From an uncultured Roseobacter sp. (GTDB lineage Bacteria > Pseudomonadota > Alphaproteobacteria > Rhodobacterales > Rhodobacteraceae), in the NCBI RefSeq assembly GCF_947488185.1, contig NZ_CANKYM010000005.1, positions 248,001 to 312,000 of the forward strand: a stretch of DNA of 64,000 nt. Reading direction: 5' to 3'. The position numbers and the translations under genes were made by a program. The notes under the pieces were generated by a model. That model had not been told where the DNA came from. It saw only the letters and a program-made list of their open reading frames with translations, and did not search any database. Positions 24,801 through 33,189 of this stretch are shown here, piece after piece; position 1 is the first letter of the stretch; the number at the start of each line of letters is the position of its first letter.

Positions 24801-26348
24801 GTGACATCAGACATCTTTATCGGCGGCGGCGGGCCGGACTATGGCGTGCAGCAGTTTCTCAGCCTTGGGTATGCGAACCGCCACGGGCTGATCGCGGGCG
24901 CCACCGGCACGGGCAAGACCGTCACGTTGCAAATCCTCGCAGAGGGGTTTTCCAACGCGGGTGTCCCGGTCTTCCTGTCGGACGTGAAAGGGGATCTCTC
25001 GGGCCTCGCCAAAGCCGGCACGGAGAGCCACAAGCTACACGGTCCCTTTACGGAGCGGGCCTCGAAGATCGGCTTCAACGATTATATCTACGAAGCCTTC
25101 CCCGTCACCTTCTGGGATCTCTTCGGCGATCAGGGCCATCCGGTGCGCACCACCGTCTCCGAGATGGGACCGCTGCTGCTCGCCCGTCTGCTGGAACTTA
25201 CTGACGCACAGGAGGGTATCCTCAACATCGCCTTCCGGCTGGCGGATGAAGACGGGCTGCCGCTGCTCGATCTGAAAGACCTGCAATCGCTGCTGGTCTG
25301 GATCGGTGAGAACGCCAAGGAATTGTCGCTTCGATATGGCAATGTCTCCGCCGCCTCTATCGGGGCGATTCAGCGTCGTCTGCTGGTGCTGGAAAATCAG
25401 GGCGGGGCAGGGCTCTTCGGCGAACCTGCGCTGGCGCTCTCCGATCTCATGCGTATTGACGCCACGGGCAAGGGAGAGATCAACATCCTCGCCGCCGACA
25501 AACTGATGGGCGCGCCCGGGCTCTACGCCACCTTTCTGCTCTGGCTTCTGTCCGAACTCTTCGAGGAACTGCCCGAGGTCGGTGACCCCGACAAGCCAAA
25601 GCTGGTCTTCTTCTTTGACGAGGCGCATCTGCTTTTCGACGACGCCCCCAAGGCGCTGGTGGAAAAGGTGGAGCAGGTGGCGCGCCTGATCCGCTCCAAG
25701 GGCGTTGGCGTCTATTTCATCACCCAGAACCCGGCGGATGTGCCCGAAGACATCTTGGGCCAACTTGGTAACCGCATCCAACACGCGCTCCGCGCTTTCA
25801 CTGCCAAAGACCGCAAAGAATTGCGCATGGCCGCCGAAACCTACCGCGAGAACCCGGCTTTCGAGACCGAAGAGGCCATCCGCGAGGTTGGCGTGGGCGA
25901 GGCCGTCACCTCTATGCTGCAGAAAAAGGGGGTGCCGGGGATTGTCGAACGTACCCTCATCCGCCCGCCGTCCTCACAGCTAGGGCCAATCACCAAGGCC
26001 GAGCGCGCCGAGATCATGGTGGGTTCCGACATGGCCGGAAAATACGATGACCCGGTGGATCGCAAATCCGCCTTCGAGATCCTGAAGCAACGCGCGGACC
26101 AGGCCGCCGCAGAGGCTGCCAAAGCCGAAGAGTCCGCCGAAGAAGACGCATCCCCACTCGCCCGCGAATTCAGCGCCGCCCGCCGCTACTCCGGCACCCG
26201 CGTCGCCCGCTCCACCTCTCGCCGCAGCACCCGCCAGAGCAAAACCCTCGGCGGCGCCGTCGCCAACGCGGTGATCAAAGAGCTCTCCGGCACCACCGGC
26301 CGCCGCCTCGTCCGAGGGATCTTGGGGGGATTATTCAAAGGAAGGTAG
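24801..26348 (+). CDS. HerA-like ATPase, DUF853 (YjgR-like)
   Basis: A 515-residue FtsK/HerA-class ATPase of the DUF853 family. Walker A is GATGTGKTVTL near residues 33-43, Walker B LVFFFDEAHLLFDD near 268-281, and FITQNPADVPEDIL is the sensor region. The C-terminal 90 residues are Arg/Ala/Ser rich (ARRYSGTRVARSTSRRS) and end in a Gly-rich hydrophobic stretch (LVRGILGGLFKGR), suggesting a basic nucleic-acid or membrane contact. YjgR-type proteins are widespread with no settled role; there is no NurA or SIR2 partner here. The start is GTG. Confidence 0.9.
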   Translation: MTSDIFIGGGGPDYGVQQFLSLGYANRHGLIAGATGTGKTVTLQILAEGFSNAGVPVFLSDVKGDLSGLAKAGTESHKLHGPFTERASKIGFNDYIYEAFPVTFWDLFGDQGHPVRTTVSEMGPLLLARLLELTDAQEGILNIAFRLADEDGLPLLDLKDLQSLLVWIGENAKELSLRYGNVSAASIGAIQRRLLVLENQGGAGLFGEPALALSDLMRIDATGKGEINILAADKLMGAPGLYATFLLWLLSELFEELPEVGDPDKPKLVFFFDEAHLLFDDAPKALVEKVEQVARLIRSKGVGVYFITQNPADVPEDILGQLGNRIQHALRAFTAKDRKELRMAAETYRENPAFETEEAIREVGVGEAVTSMLQKKGVPGIVERTLIRPPSSQLGPITKAERAEIMVGSDMAGKYDDPVDRKSAFEILKQRADQAAAEAAKAEESAEEDASPLAREFSAARRYSGTRVARSTSRRSTRQSKTLGGAVANAVIKELSGTTGRRLVRGILGGLFKGR

Positions 26349-26386
26349 TGAACGGTTCAAAGACTGAGTTTGGATAGGGTAACTCT

Positions 26387-27298
26387 ATGCGTCTTTTGAT
26401 ATTTTGCTTTTGTGTATTCCAGTTTAGCGTGACCTTCGCTTGGGCCGCGTGCTTTGATTCACCAACATGGAAAGAGCAGCCGATAACTCAGGATTTCATT
26501 GATCAACTCGATCAAACCGACCGGACTGGCCGGGCACATTTTGGAATGCTGGTACTAGGTGGTCACTCTGTTGAGCAACGGCGAAACGACCTTCGCAGAC
26601 ACCTTATGTCCGCCGCATTGCTGCACCATAAGGGTGATCGCAGAGCTTTGAGGCAAGAGCTTTCCAAGGGAACGGCAGCTGAAATTGTTCAGGCGATTGA
26701 CGTTTCCAAACTAAACTCATTGGACAAGTCAAGGGTGACCGAAATCCTTTGGCTGAACGGCTGTACTAAAGAAGCTATGGATTTGCTCGAATCGGGTGCA
26801 TTGCGATGGAGATCTCACGCTTATCTGCCGGTCGCTACGAGCAACGCACCTCTCCTCTTCGAAATAGCCAACGCCGCGCAGGAGCACGAGGGAATTCATC
26901 AAGAAAAGCTTCGCGCACTCGGAAACCTGATCTTGAACCCGGAAACAGCGGAACAAACACTCCTCGATTTCAGTTTCTACATCTCTTCAAAGATGACAAA
27001 TGATGCCAGGAACGATTCCATACATTTGATTGGCCCGATATTCGCCATGCATCTTTTGGGGGTGGAGGGCGTAGATTTCGAGCGGCCAAGTCTTCCGGAC
27101 AATCCCTCGCGTGCTGATCAAAGCCTTTATCTGGAACAGTGGACGGATATTGCCGCGTGGGGGAATTTTCTTGGCGCTTGCGAGACGGTAAGTGAAGTGA
27201 CAGAGGACTTGCTTCGGCTGGCCGATCAACCGACGTCAATCAACCGTAGTTTTTTGGAGGCGTCTGTCGTTCGGTGTTTTGCTATGGCTGACGGGTAA
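26387..27298 (+). CDS. Secreted protein, unknown function, A+T-richer
   Basis: A 303-residue protein with signal peptide (LLIFCFCVFQFSVTFAWAAC, cleaved around residue 21). The mature protein is helix-rich, with segments such as AALLHHKGDRRALRQEL and EILWLNGCTKEAMDLLESG that resemble TPR or Sel1-like helical hairpins, though I cannot assign a repeat. The DNA is clearly A+T richer than herA and liv, suggesting recent gain. It begins 38 bp after herA and converges with livM. Confidence 0.6.
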   Translation: MRLLIFCFCVFQFSVTFAWAACFDSPTWKEQPITQDFIDQLDQTDRTGRAHFGMLVLGGHSVEQRRNDLRRHLMSAALLHHKGDRRALRQELSKGTAAEIVQAIDVSKLNSLDKSRVTEILWLNGCTKEAMDLLESGALRWRSHAYLPVATSNAPLLFEIANAAQEHEGIHQEKLRALGNLILNPETAEQTLLDFSFYISSKMTNDARNDSIHLIGPIFAMHLLGVEGVDFERPSLPDNPSRADQSLYLEQWTDIAAWGNFLGACETVSEVTEDLLRLADQPTSINRSFLEASVVRCFAMADG

Positions 27299-27331
27299 GA
27301 GGCATTTTCATTTCGAAAAAGCTTTGTTGAA

Positions 27332-28636
27332 CTACCTTTCCGGGATCAACCCCCGCGGACTGAACCGGAGCACCAGCAGCAAGAGCACGCCGATGGTCAG
27401 CAGCCGCATATGCGCGGCACTCTCGATCAGATGTGCTTTGACCCCGCTGCCATCGGGCATTCCGGAGGTGATCCATTCCATCACCTGCAGACCAATCGTC
27501 TCGCCTTGATCCCACATCAGGTAGATCAGCATGCCGCCCAGAACAGCGCCAAGGTTGTTGCCCGACCCGCCAACGATCACCATCACCCAGACCAGAAAGG
27601 TGAACCGCAGCGGCTGATAGGTGCCGGGTGTCAGCTGCCCGTCCAGCGTGGTCATCATCGCGCCCGCGATGCCGCAGATGGCCGAGCCCAGAATGAACAC
27701 CTGCAAATGCCGCGCGGTCACATCCTTGCCCATGGCTTCGGCGGCGACCTCATTGTCGCGAATGGCCCGCATCATCCGGCCCCAGGGGCTGTTGAGCGCT
27801 TGCTGCGCCAGCCATAACAGCAGCACCAGCACAAAGGCGAACAGCCCGCAGTAGAGCAGCTTGACGTAGATCGTCGAGGCCGTCACCGCATCGACACCAA
27901 AGCCTGCGGCCCGCTCCACGAAGACCGGATCATTCTGCAGGTTGATCTCATAGGGCACGGGCCGCGGCACCCCGACCACGTTCTTGACTCCGCGCGACAG
28001 CCAGTCTTCGTTCTTTAGAATGGCGATGACAATCTCGGCAATCCCCAGCGTGGCAATCGCCAGATAGTCCGACCGCAACCCCAGCGCCGTCTTGCCAATG
28101 ATCCAGGCAGCCCCTGCCGCCAGCAGACCACCCACCGGCCAGGCCAGGATCACCGGCAGCCCGAGACCGCCCAGATAGCCGGTCAGTGCGGGCTCGATCG
28201 ACTCCACCGCCTCGACTGATGGATCGAACAGCCCCCGGTAGACCAGGAACCCCACCACCAGAATGCCGAACACCACCAGAGAGCGGGTCCAGCCCTTGGC
28301 CATGCGTCCAGCAACAAAGATGGCGATCCCGATGGTCAGCGCGCCGAGAAACAGGCTGGCGACGATCCCGAAACCACCCGCCTGCCATGCGCCTGGTGTC
28401 ACCGGCATGCCCACCAGCACCGCGGCCAATCCCCCCAGCGCCACGAACCCCATGATGCCCACGTTGAAGAGCCCGGCAAACCCCCACTGCAGGTTCACCC
28501 CCAGCGCCATGATCGCGGAAATCAGCCCCATGTTGAGCACGAAAAGCGCGGCGTTCCAGCCCTGAAACTGCGCGATCAGCGGGATCATCGCGAAGACGGT
28601 GGCAAAAAGGATCAGGTTTTTCACAGAGGCACTCAT
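27332..28636 (-). CDS. livM: Branched-chain amino acid ABC permease LivM
   Basis: A 434-residue inner-membrane permease with about ten helices and the family signature LGIAEIVIAILKNEDWL. The EAA-like contact loop is NEVAAEAMGKDVTARHLQVF, and VMVIVGGSGNNLGAVLGGML near the C-terminus is typical of LivM. It is longer than E. coli LivM mainly through extra helices in the first third. It overlaps livH by 4 bp and is the last gene of the liv operon. Confidence 0.93.
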   Translation of the reverse strand: MSASVKNLILFATVFAMIPLIAQFQGWNAALFVLNMGLISAIMALGVNLQWGFAGLFNVGIMGFVALGGLAAVLVGMPVTPGAWQAGGFGIVASLFLGALTIGIAIFVAGRMAKGWTRSLVVFGILVVGFLVYRGLFDPSVEAVESIEPALTGYLGGLGLPVILAWPVGGLLAAGAAWIIGKTALGLRSDYLAIATLGIAEIVIAILKNEDWLSRGVKNVVGVPRPVPYEINLQNDPVFVERAAGFGVDAVTASTIYVKLLYCGLFAFVLVLLLWLAQQALNSPWGRMMRAIRDNEVAAEAMGKDVTARHLQVFILGSAICGIAGAMMTTLDGQLTPGTYQPLRFTFLVWVMVIVGGSGNNLGAVLGGMLIYLMWDQGETIGLQVMEWITSGMPDGSGVKAHLIESAAHMRLLTIGVLLLLVLRFSPRGLIPER

Positions 28637-29643
28637 ACCGCTTTCCCCGAGAACAGACCTGTTGGTTTCACCAGCAGCACGATTAGCAGGATGACAAAGC
28701 TGACCGCGAGTTTGTAGTCGGTGGAGAGCAGTTGCACCAAGGTGTCCGGCGCCATGCTTTCCGGCAGGACATAGGTCACTACCTTCTTCCAGGCATAGGT
28801 CACCGTGACCTCCGAAAAGGCGATGACAAACCCGCCCGCAATGGCCCCCAACGGGTTGCCCAACCCGCCCACGATGGCGCTGGCGAAAATTGGCAGCAAC
28901 AGCTGGAAATAGGTGAAAGGTTTGAAGCTCTTGTCGAGCCCGTAGAGCACCCCCGCAATGGTCGCCAGCCCCGCCACGATCAGCCAGGTGATCATGACCA
29001 CGCGTTCGGGGTTGATGCCGGAGAGCAGCGCCAGATCCTCATTGTCCGAATAGGCACGCATCGACTTGCCCGTCCGGGTGCGGTTGAGGAACCAGAAGAG
29101 CAGGGCGACCACGATCACCGCCGTCAGGATGGTAATGCCCTGCGTTGTCTTGAACGCCAGCCCCTCGCGCAGACCCGTCATTTCGCGGAAAGTGCGGGCC
29201 GAGATGATAAAGCGTTCGCCATCCAGAAACCGCTGGTCATCCGGTCCGATAATGAAGCGCACCAGCCCGTTGAGCACGAAGGTGACGCCGAGGCTGACGA
29301 TCACGAAGATCACCGGCTTGGCCTTCTGCGCCCTATAAAACTTGTAGACAACTCGGTCGGTGGTCAGCACCAGCGCCATGCATCCCAAGATGCCGAAGGG
29401 CAGGGCGAGCAGGGCCGTTGGCAGCGGCCCCAGTGAGACGCCCCAGCTCTGAAAGAGCCAGGTGACCAGCACGGTCACCATCGCCCCAAAGGCCATGGTG
29501 TCGCCATGGGCAAAGTTCGAGAACCGCAGAATGCCGTATATCAGCGTGACCCCAAGCGCCCCAAGGGCAAGCTGCGAGCCATAGGCCATTGCCGGAATGA
29601 TCACGAAATTTGAAAGCGCTACGATAGCGTTGAGGAGGTCCAT
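28633..29643 (-). CDS. livH: Branched-chain amino acid ABC permease LivH
   Basis: A 336-residue permease with about eight helices. LivH marks are AYGSQLALGALGVTLIYGIL at the N-terminus, FSNFAHGDTMAFGAMVTVLV, the cytoplasmic loop MRAYSDNEDLALLSGINPER and SAIVGGLGNPLGAIAGGFVI. It pairs with LivM to form the membrane channel. Its ATG follows the stop of the four-cysteine protein with no gap, and it overlaps livM by 4 bp. Confidence 0.94.
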   Translation of the reverse strand: MDLLNAIVALSNFVIIPAMAYGSQLALGALGVTLIYGILRFSNFAHGDTMAFGAMVTVLVTWLFQSWGVSLGPLPTALLALPFGILGCMALVLTTDRVVYKFYRAQKAKPVIFVIVSLGVTFVLNGLVRFIIGPDDQRFLDGERFIISARTFREMTGLREGLAFKTTQGITILTAVIVVALLFWFLNRTRTGKSMRAYSDNEDLALLSGINPERVVMITWLIVAGLATIAGVLYGLDKSFKPFTYFQLLLPIFASAIVGGLGNPLGAIAGGFVIAFSEVTVTYAWKKVVTYVLPESMAPDTLVQLLSTDYKLAVSFVILLIVLLVKPTGLFSGKAV

Positions 29644-30039
29644 TCAGTTGTTACCCCCGAATGAAGAACACTTGCCATGCCATTGCGAAGTGACAAATTC
29701 GCCAAGAAAAGCTGTATGTCTAGAATGAACCGCAGAACCATCGTTCAAGATGGATGTCGATTGAACGATGCCACTGCCTGCTGGTTCGACGAAAGAAACA
29801 GCGCCATCTCCAGCCAAAGGCATGACTTGGACCAAATCGATATTGCCTTGCATGAAGGCCTTGCCCTGCTCATCGACAAAAAAAGTCAGTTCCATCTCTT
29901 TTGCTTCACAGTTTGTACCCCGCGAGCATTCAGTGTCGAAATTACACACAAACGAACTGGCCTGAGCCATCGTTGCCACGGGCGAAAATGTAACCGCGGA
30001 TACGAAAACGACTTTTAGAAAGCACCTCAAAAAATTCAT
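29644..30039 (-). CDS. Secreted four-cysteine protein within the liv operon
   Basis: A 131-residue protein with a signal peptide (MNFLRCFLKVVFVSAVTFSP, cleaved after MAQA) and four cysteines in the mature part (FVCNFDTECSRGTNCEAKE and WHGKCSS), able to form two disulfides in the periplasm. I do not recognise it. Its ATG overlaps the livF stop by 4 bp and its stop abuts the livH ATG, so it is a real operon member. Its role in transport is unknown; a periplasmic cofactor of the transporter is conceivable. Confidence 0.7.
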   Translation of the reverse strand: MNFLRCFLKVVFVSAVTFSPVATMAQASSFVCNFDTECSRGTNCEAKEMELTFFVDEQGKAFMQGNIDLVQVMPLAGDGAVSFVEPAGSGIVQSTSILNDGSAVHSRHTAFLGEFVTSQWHGKCSSFGGNN

Positions 30040-30860
30040 CCCCCCAAAAACGACTTGCGCACTTCAGGGTCGGCCAGCAGTTCCTTGCCCGTCCCCGTAT
30101 AGGCATTGCGCCCCTGCACCAGCACATAGCCCTTGTCGGCGATCTCCAGCGCCTGCCGCGCGTTCTGCTCGACCATCAGGATCGGAATGCCCGTGCGCGC
30201 CACCTCAATGATCCGGTCAAAAAGCTCATCCATCACGATGGGCGATACCCCCGCCGTCGGCTCATCCAGCATCAACACCTTCGGTTGCGTCATTAGCGCC
30301 CGGCCCACCGCCACCTGCTGCCGCTGCCCCCCCGACAGCTCGCCTGCCGGTTGCCGCCGCTTGTCGCGCAGGATCGGGAAGAGGTCATAGATCTGCTCCA
30401 TCGTGGGCCTAATGTCATCCGTGCGGATAAACGCCCCCATCTCCAGATTTTCCTCAACGGTCATGGAGGTGAAGATGTTCGAGGTCTGCGGCACGAACCC
30501 CATGCCCCTGGCCACCCGATCCTGCGGGCTGAGCGCGGTGATGTCCTCGCCGTCCAGCCGCACATGCCCCTCGCGCAGGTTCAACATGCCGAAAACCGCC
30601 TTCATACCGGTGGATTTGCCCGCACCATTCGGTCCGACGATCACCGCAATTTCGCCCCGATCCACCGCAATGGTGCACTCATGCAGGATATCAGGGCCAC
30701 TGCCGTAGCCGCCTGTCATCGCTTCACCAATCAGAAACGGCCCACCGGCAGAGGCATACGCCTTGCCACCCGGTTTAACAGGTGTCGCGGTCCCCATGCC
30801 CTTGGGGTTGCCCAATGACAGATCCTTGTTGCCGCGATCAGAATAGGGGTCAGTGCTCAT
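30036..30860 (-). CDS. livF: Branched-chain amino acid ABC ATPase LivF
   Basis: A 274-residue ATPase with Walker A GPNGAGKSTGMKAV near residues 75-88, signature LSGGQRQQVAVGRAL and Walker B VLMLDEPTAGVSP. Compared with the usual 235-residue LivF it carries an N-terminal extension of about 45 residues rich in Gly, Lys and Pro (NPKGMGTATPVKPGGKAY) before the ATPase fold. It overlaps the 34-codon ORF upstream (ATGA) and the four-cysteine gene downstream. Confidence 0.93.
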   Translation of the reverse strand: MSTDPYSDRGNKDLSLGNPKGMGTATPVKPGGKAYASAGGPFLIGEAMTGGYGSGPDILHECTIAVDRGEIAVIVGPNGAGKSTGMKAVFGMLNLREGHVRLDGEDITALSPQDRVARGMGFVPQTSNIFTSMTVEENLEMGAFIRTDDIRPTMEQIYDLFPILRDKRRQPAGELSGGQRQQVAVGRALMTQPKVLMLDEPTAGVSPIVMDELFDRIIEVARTGIPILMVEQNARQALEIADKGYVLVQGRNAYTGTGKELLADPEVRKSFLGG

Positions 30861-30961
30861 CCAAACCGCTCCCGTTTCTTCTGGCCGGAGATATCCCCGC
30901 CGGAGGCATAAAAACTTTTGCGCACCTCTGCATAATGCGCCGACACCTGAAAGATGCTCAT
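30857..30961 (-). CDS. 34-residue micro-ORF bridging livG and livF
   Basis: A short frame starts at ATG 30961, overlapping the livG stop by ATGA, and ends at TGA 30857, overlapping the livF ATG by another ATGA. The product (MSIFQVSAHYAEVRKSFYAS, then a Gly and Lys/Arg-rich end) has no signal or membrane segment. The double exact overlap argues for translation: it links livG and livF by coupled reinitiation. Whether the peptide itself works or only the act of translating it matters is not known. Confidence 0.6.
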   Translation of the reverse strand: MSIFQVSAHYAEVRKSFYASGGDISGQKKRERFG

Positions 30962-31740
30962 GCGCCCACCTTGTCCTTATTTTTCAGGCCGGTACCGAGA
31001 TAGGCCTCGATCACCTGCTCATTCGCCTTGATCTCGTCCAGCGTGCCCTGCGCCAGCACTTTGCCCTCGGCCATGCAGATCACCGGATCGCACAGGCGCC
31101 CGATGAAATCCATGTCGTGTTCGATGACCACGAAAGTATAACCCCGGTCCTGGTTGAGTCGAATAATCGCGTCGCCAATGGTGTTCAGCAGCGTACGGTT
31201 CACACCCGCGCCGACCTCGTCCAGAAAGACGATCTTGGCATCCACCATCATGGTGCGCCCCAGTTCCAGCAGCTTCTTCTGCCCGCCGGAGATCTGGCCC
31301 GCCTTATGGTCCGCCAAATGCTCCACGGTCAGGAATTCCAGAACCTCGTCGGCCTTGGCCCGCAAGGCGCGTTCCTCATCGGCGATGCGCTTGCGCCCGA
31401 ACCAGGTGTTCCAGAGCGTCTCACCCGACTGCGCGCCGGGCACCATCATCAGATTCTCGCGGCAGGTCATGGACGAGAACTCATGCGCGATCTGGAAAGT
31501 GCGCAGCAGGCCCTTGTGAAAAAGCGTGTGCGGCGGCAGGCCGGTGATATCCTCGCCCTGCATGGTCACGCGCCCTGATGTTGGTTGAAGAACACCGGCG
31601 ATCACGTTGAAAAGGGTTGTTTTTCCTGCACCATTTGGCCCGATCAACCCGGTGATCATGCCTTTTTCGATTTCCAGCGACGCTCCGTCCACGGCATGAA
31701 AACCGCCGAAGTGTTTGTGAATATCGTCCACGACGATCAT
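30958..31740 (-). CDS. livG: Branched-chain amino acid ABC ATPase LivG
   Basis: A 260-residue ATPase: Walker A GPNGAGKTTLFNVI near 33-46, signature ISGGQKKLLELGRTMM and Walker B IVFLDEVGAGVNR. In most LivG proteins Walker B continues EPxAGLN; here it reads EVGAGVN, a mild variant with the catalytic Glu kept. LRTFQIAHEFSSMTCRENLMM is the Q-loop region. First of the transporter genes after the livK hairpin. Confidence 0.94.
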   Translation of the reverse strand: MIVVDDIHKHFGGFHAVDGASLEIEKGMITGLIGPNGAGKTTLFNVIAGVLQPTSGRVTMQGEDITGLPPHTLFHKGLLRTFQIAHEFSSMTCRENLMMVPGAQSGETLWNTWFGRKRIADEERALRAKADEVLEFLTVEHLADHKAGQISGGQKKLLELGRTMMVDAKIVFLDEVGAGVNRTLLNTIGDAIIRLNQDRGYTFVVIEHDMDFIGRLCDPVICMAEGKVLAQGTLDEIKANEQVIEAYLGTGLKNKDKVGA

Positions 31741-31783
31741 GTGTTTTCCCCGTCAGCGCTGTGTTGGCGCCTTGTATAATTGG

Positions 31784-31814
31784 AACAGCCCGGCGCGCAA
31801 CGCTCCGGGCTGTT
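31784..31814 (-). terminator. Partial terminator/attenuator between livK and livG
   Basis: AACAGCCCGG and CCGGGCTGTT form a 10-bp stem with an 11-nt loop, 20 bp past the livK stop. On the minus strand it is followed by CCAATTATAC, with no T run, so it is more likely a stability or attenuation hairpin that lets livK mRNA outnumber the rest. Confidence 0.75.
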
Positions 31815-31834
31815 CATTTTCCCTGGCCGACAGA

Positions 31835-33025
31835 TTACTTGAAGCCGATGGTGGCGTTCTTGCCATCCTGCACTTCGATCATGCGGTAAGTACCGGCAGA
31901 TTCACCGGGGCCGATCAGCTCAACCGCCGAGGCGCCGACATAGTCCACATCGCCGCCGCCGCGGATGATATCGAGCGCCTTGCCCAACTCACCGGGGTAG
32001 ATCTTTTCGCCAGGCGCATTGGCAACATCAAGGATGTGCTTGCCGTACTCCGCGGGATCGGTGCTGTCTGCCGCTTGCATGGCCAGCATGAAGAGCGCCG
32101 CTGCGTCATAGCTTTCGGGCGTGTAGGGCGAGGTGGCGTCAAAGGCGTCGCCGGCCATCGCGGTCAGCTTTTCGATGCCTTCACCGCCGGAACCGGCAAT
32201 CTGGCCGTAAGAGCCGTTCAGCGCATCGCCGACATTTGTCGGAAGGCTGTCGCCGATCATACCGCCGGGCAGACCAAAGGTGTCAAAGGCGCCCGTGTCC
32301 AGAGCCGCGTTGATGATGCCCAGACCGCCCTGGTCCAGATAGCCAGCGACGACCAGCAAGTCACCTCCGGCAGAGGCCAATGCGCCCATCTCGGCAGAGT
32401 AATCCGCCTTGCCGTCTTCATGGGCGGCAACGATGGTCACTTCGCCACCGATTTCCTTGAAATTGCTTTCAATCGCATCCGCGAGACCTTTGCCGTAGTC
32501 ATTGTTGGTGTAGGTTAGGGCGATGGATTTCACGCCGCGTTCCTGCAGGATCTCGGCCATGACCTGGCCTTCGCGCGCATCCGACGGGGCGGTGCGGAAG
32601 AAGAGATCATTGTCTTCAACTGTGGACAGGCCCGGCGAGGTGGCGGAGGGCGAAATCATCACCATGCCGTTCGGGATCGCCACGTTTTGCAGGATCGCAC
32701 CGGTCACACCAGAGCAGTCGCCGCCGATGATACCATGCGCACCATCCGCGATCAGACGTTCGCCGTTGGAGGTGGACAGACCGTTATCGATACAGCCGGT
32801 GTCCGCACGCATCGGCGTCACCTTGGCCGCATCCAGCAGCTTGCCGCTCTCTGTCACTTCGGTCATCGCCAGTTCCGCACCCGCGGCCATCGGGCCGGTC
32901 AGTGATTCAATCGGGCCGGTGAAGCCGATGAGAATGCCCAGTTTTACTTCCTTTGCGTGACCACCTGCCAGTGCAGAAGTCGCCACAAGAGCTGCAGCCG
33001 TTGAGGCCAAAAGCATCTTTTTCAT
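31835..33025 (-). CDS. livK: Branched-chain amino acid ABC substrate-binding protein
   Basis: A 396-residue periplasmic binding protein with signal peptide (LLASTAAALVATSALAGG). The LivK/LivJ fold is shown by VKLGILIGFTGPIESLTGPM, IIGGDCSGVTGAIL, MISPSATSPGLST, YTNNDYGKGLADA and YDAAALFMLAMQAA. It delivers ligand to LivHM. Amino acid specificity cannot be read; this family also binds amides and aromatic acids. It is the first gene of the operon and is followed by the hairpin at 31784-31814. Confidence 0.93.
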   Translation of the reverse strand: MKKMLLASTAAALVATSALAGGHAKEVKLGILIGFTGPIESLTGPMAAGAELAMTEVTESGKLLDAAKVTPMRADTGCIDNGLSTSNGERLIADGAHGIIGGDCSGVTGAILQNVAIPNGMVMISPSATSPGLSTVEDNDLFFRTAPSDAREGQVMAEILQERGVKSIALTYTNNDYGKGLADAIESNFKEIGGEVTIVAAHEDGKADYSAEMGALASAGGDLLVVAGYLDQGGLGIINAALDTGAFDTFGLPGGMIGDSLPTNVGDALNGSYGQIAGSGGEGIEKLTAMAGDAFDATSPYTPESYDAAALFMLAMQAADSTDPAEYGKHILDVANAPGEKIYPGELGKALDIIRGGGDVDYVGASAVELIGPGESAGTYRMIEVQDGKNATIGFK

Positions 33026-33189
33026 TGTTTTCTCCCATATTGGAACATCACGTTCGGGCGACAGGTTATGCGCGCCGTGCTCAAAAGAAAAGCGCTTTTC
33101 GCCCCCTTCACAATCAGCTCAGCGCGCCTTGAGAAACAGGGCTTTTCTCCTACTTCCACAATGTAAGCGCAATCAGGGAGACCCAACAG

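Noticed and set aside
24801..26348. HerA-like gene as part of an anti-phage defence system
   Set aside because: It is the widespread DUF853/YjgR form and has no SIR2, DUF4297 or nuclease partner beside it.
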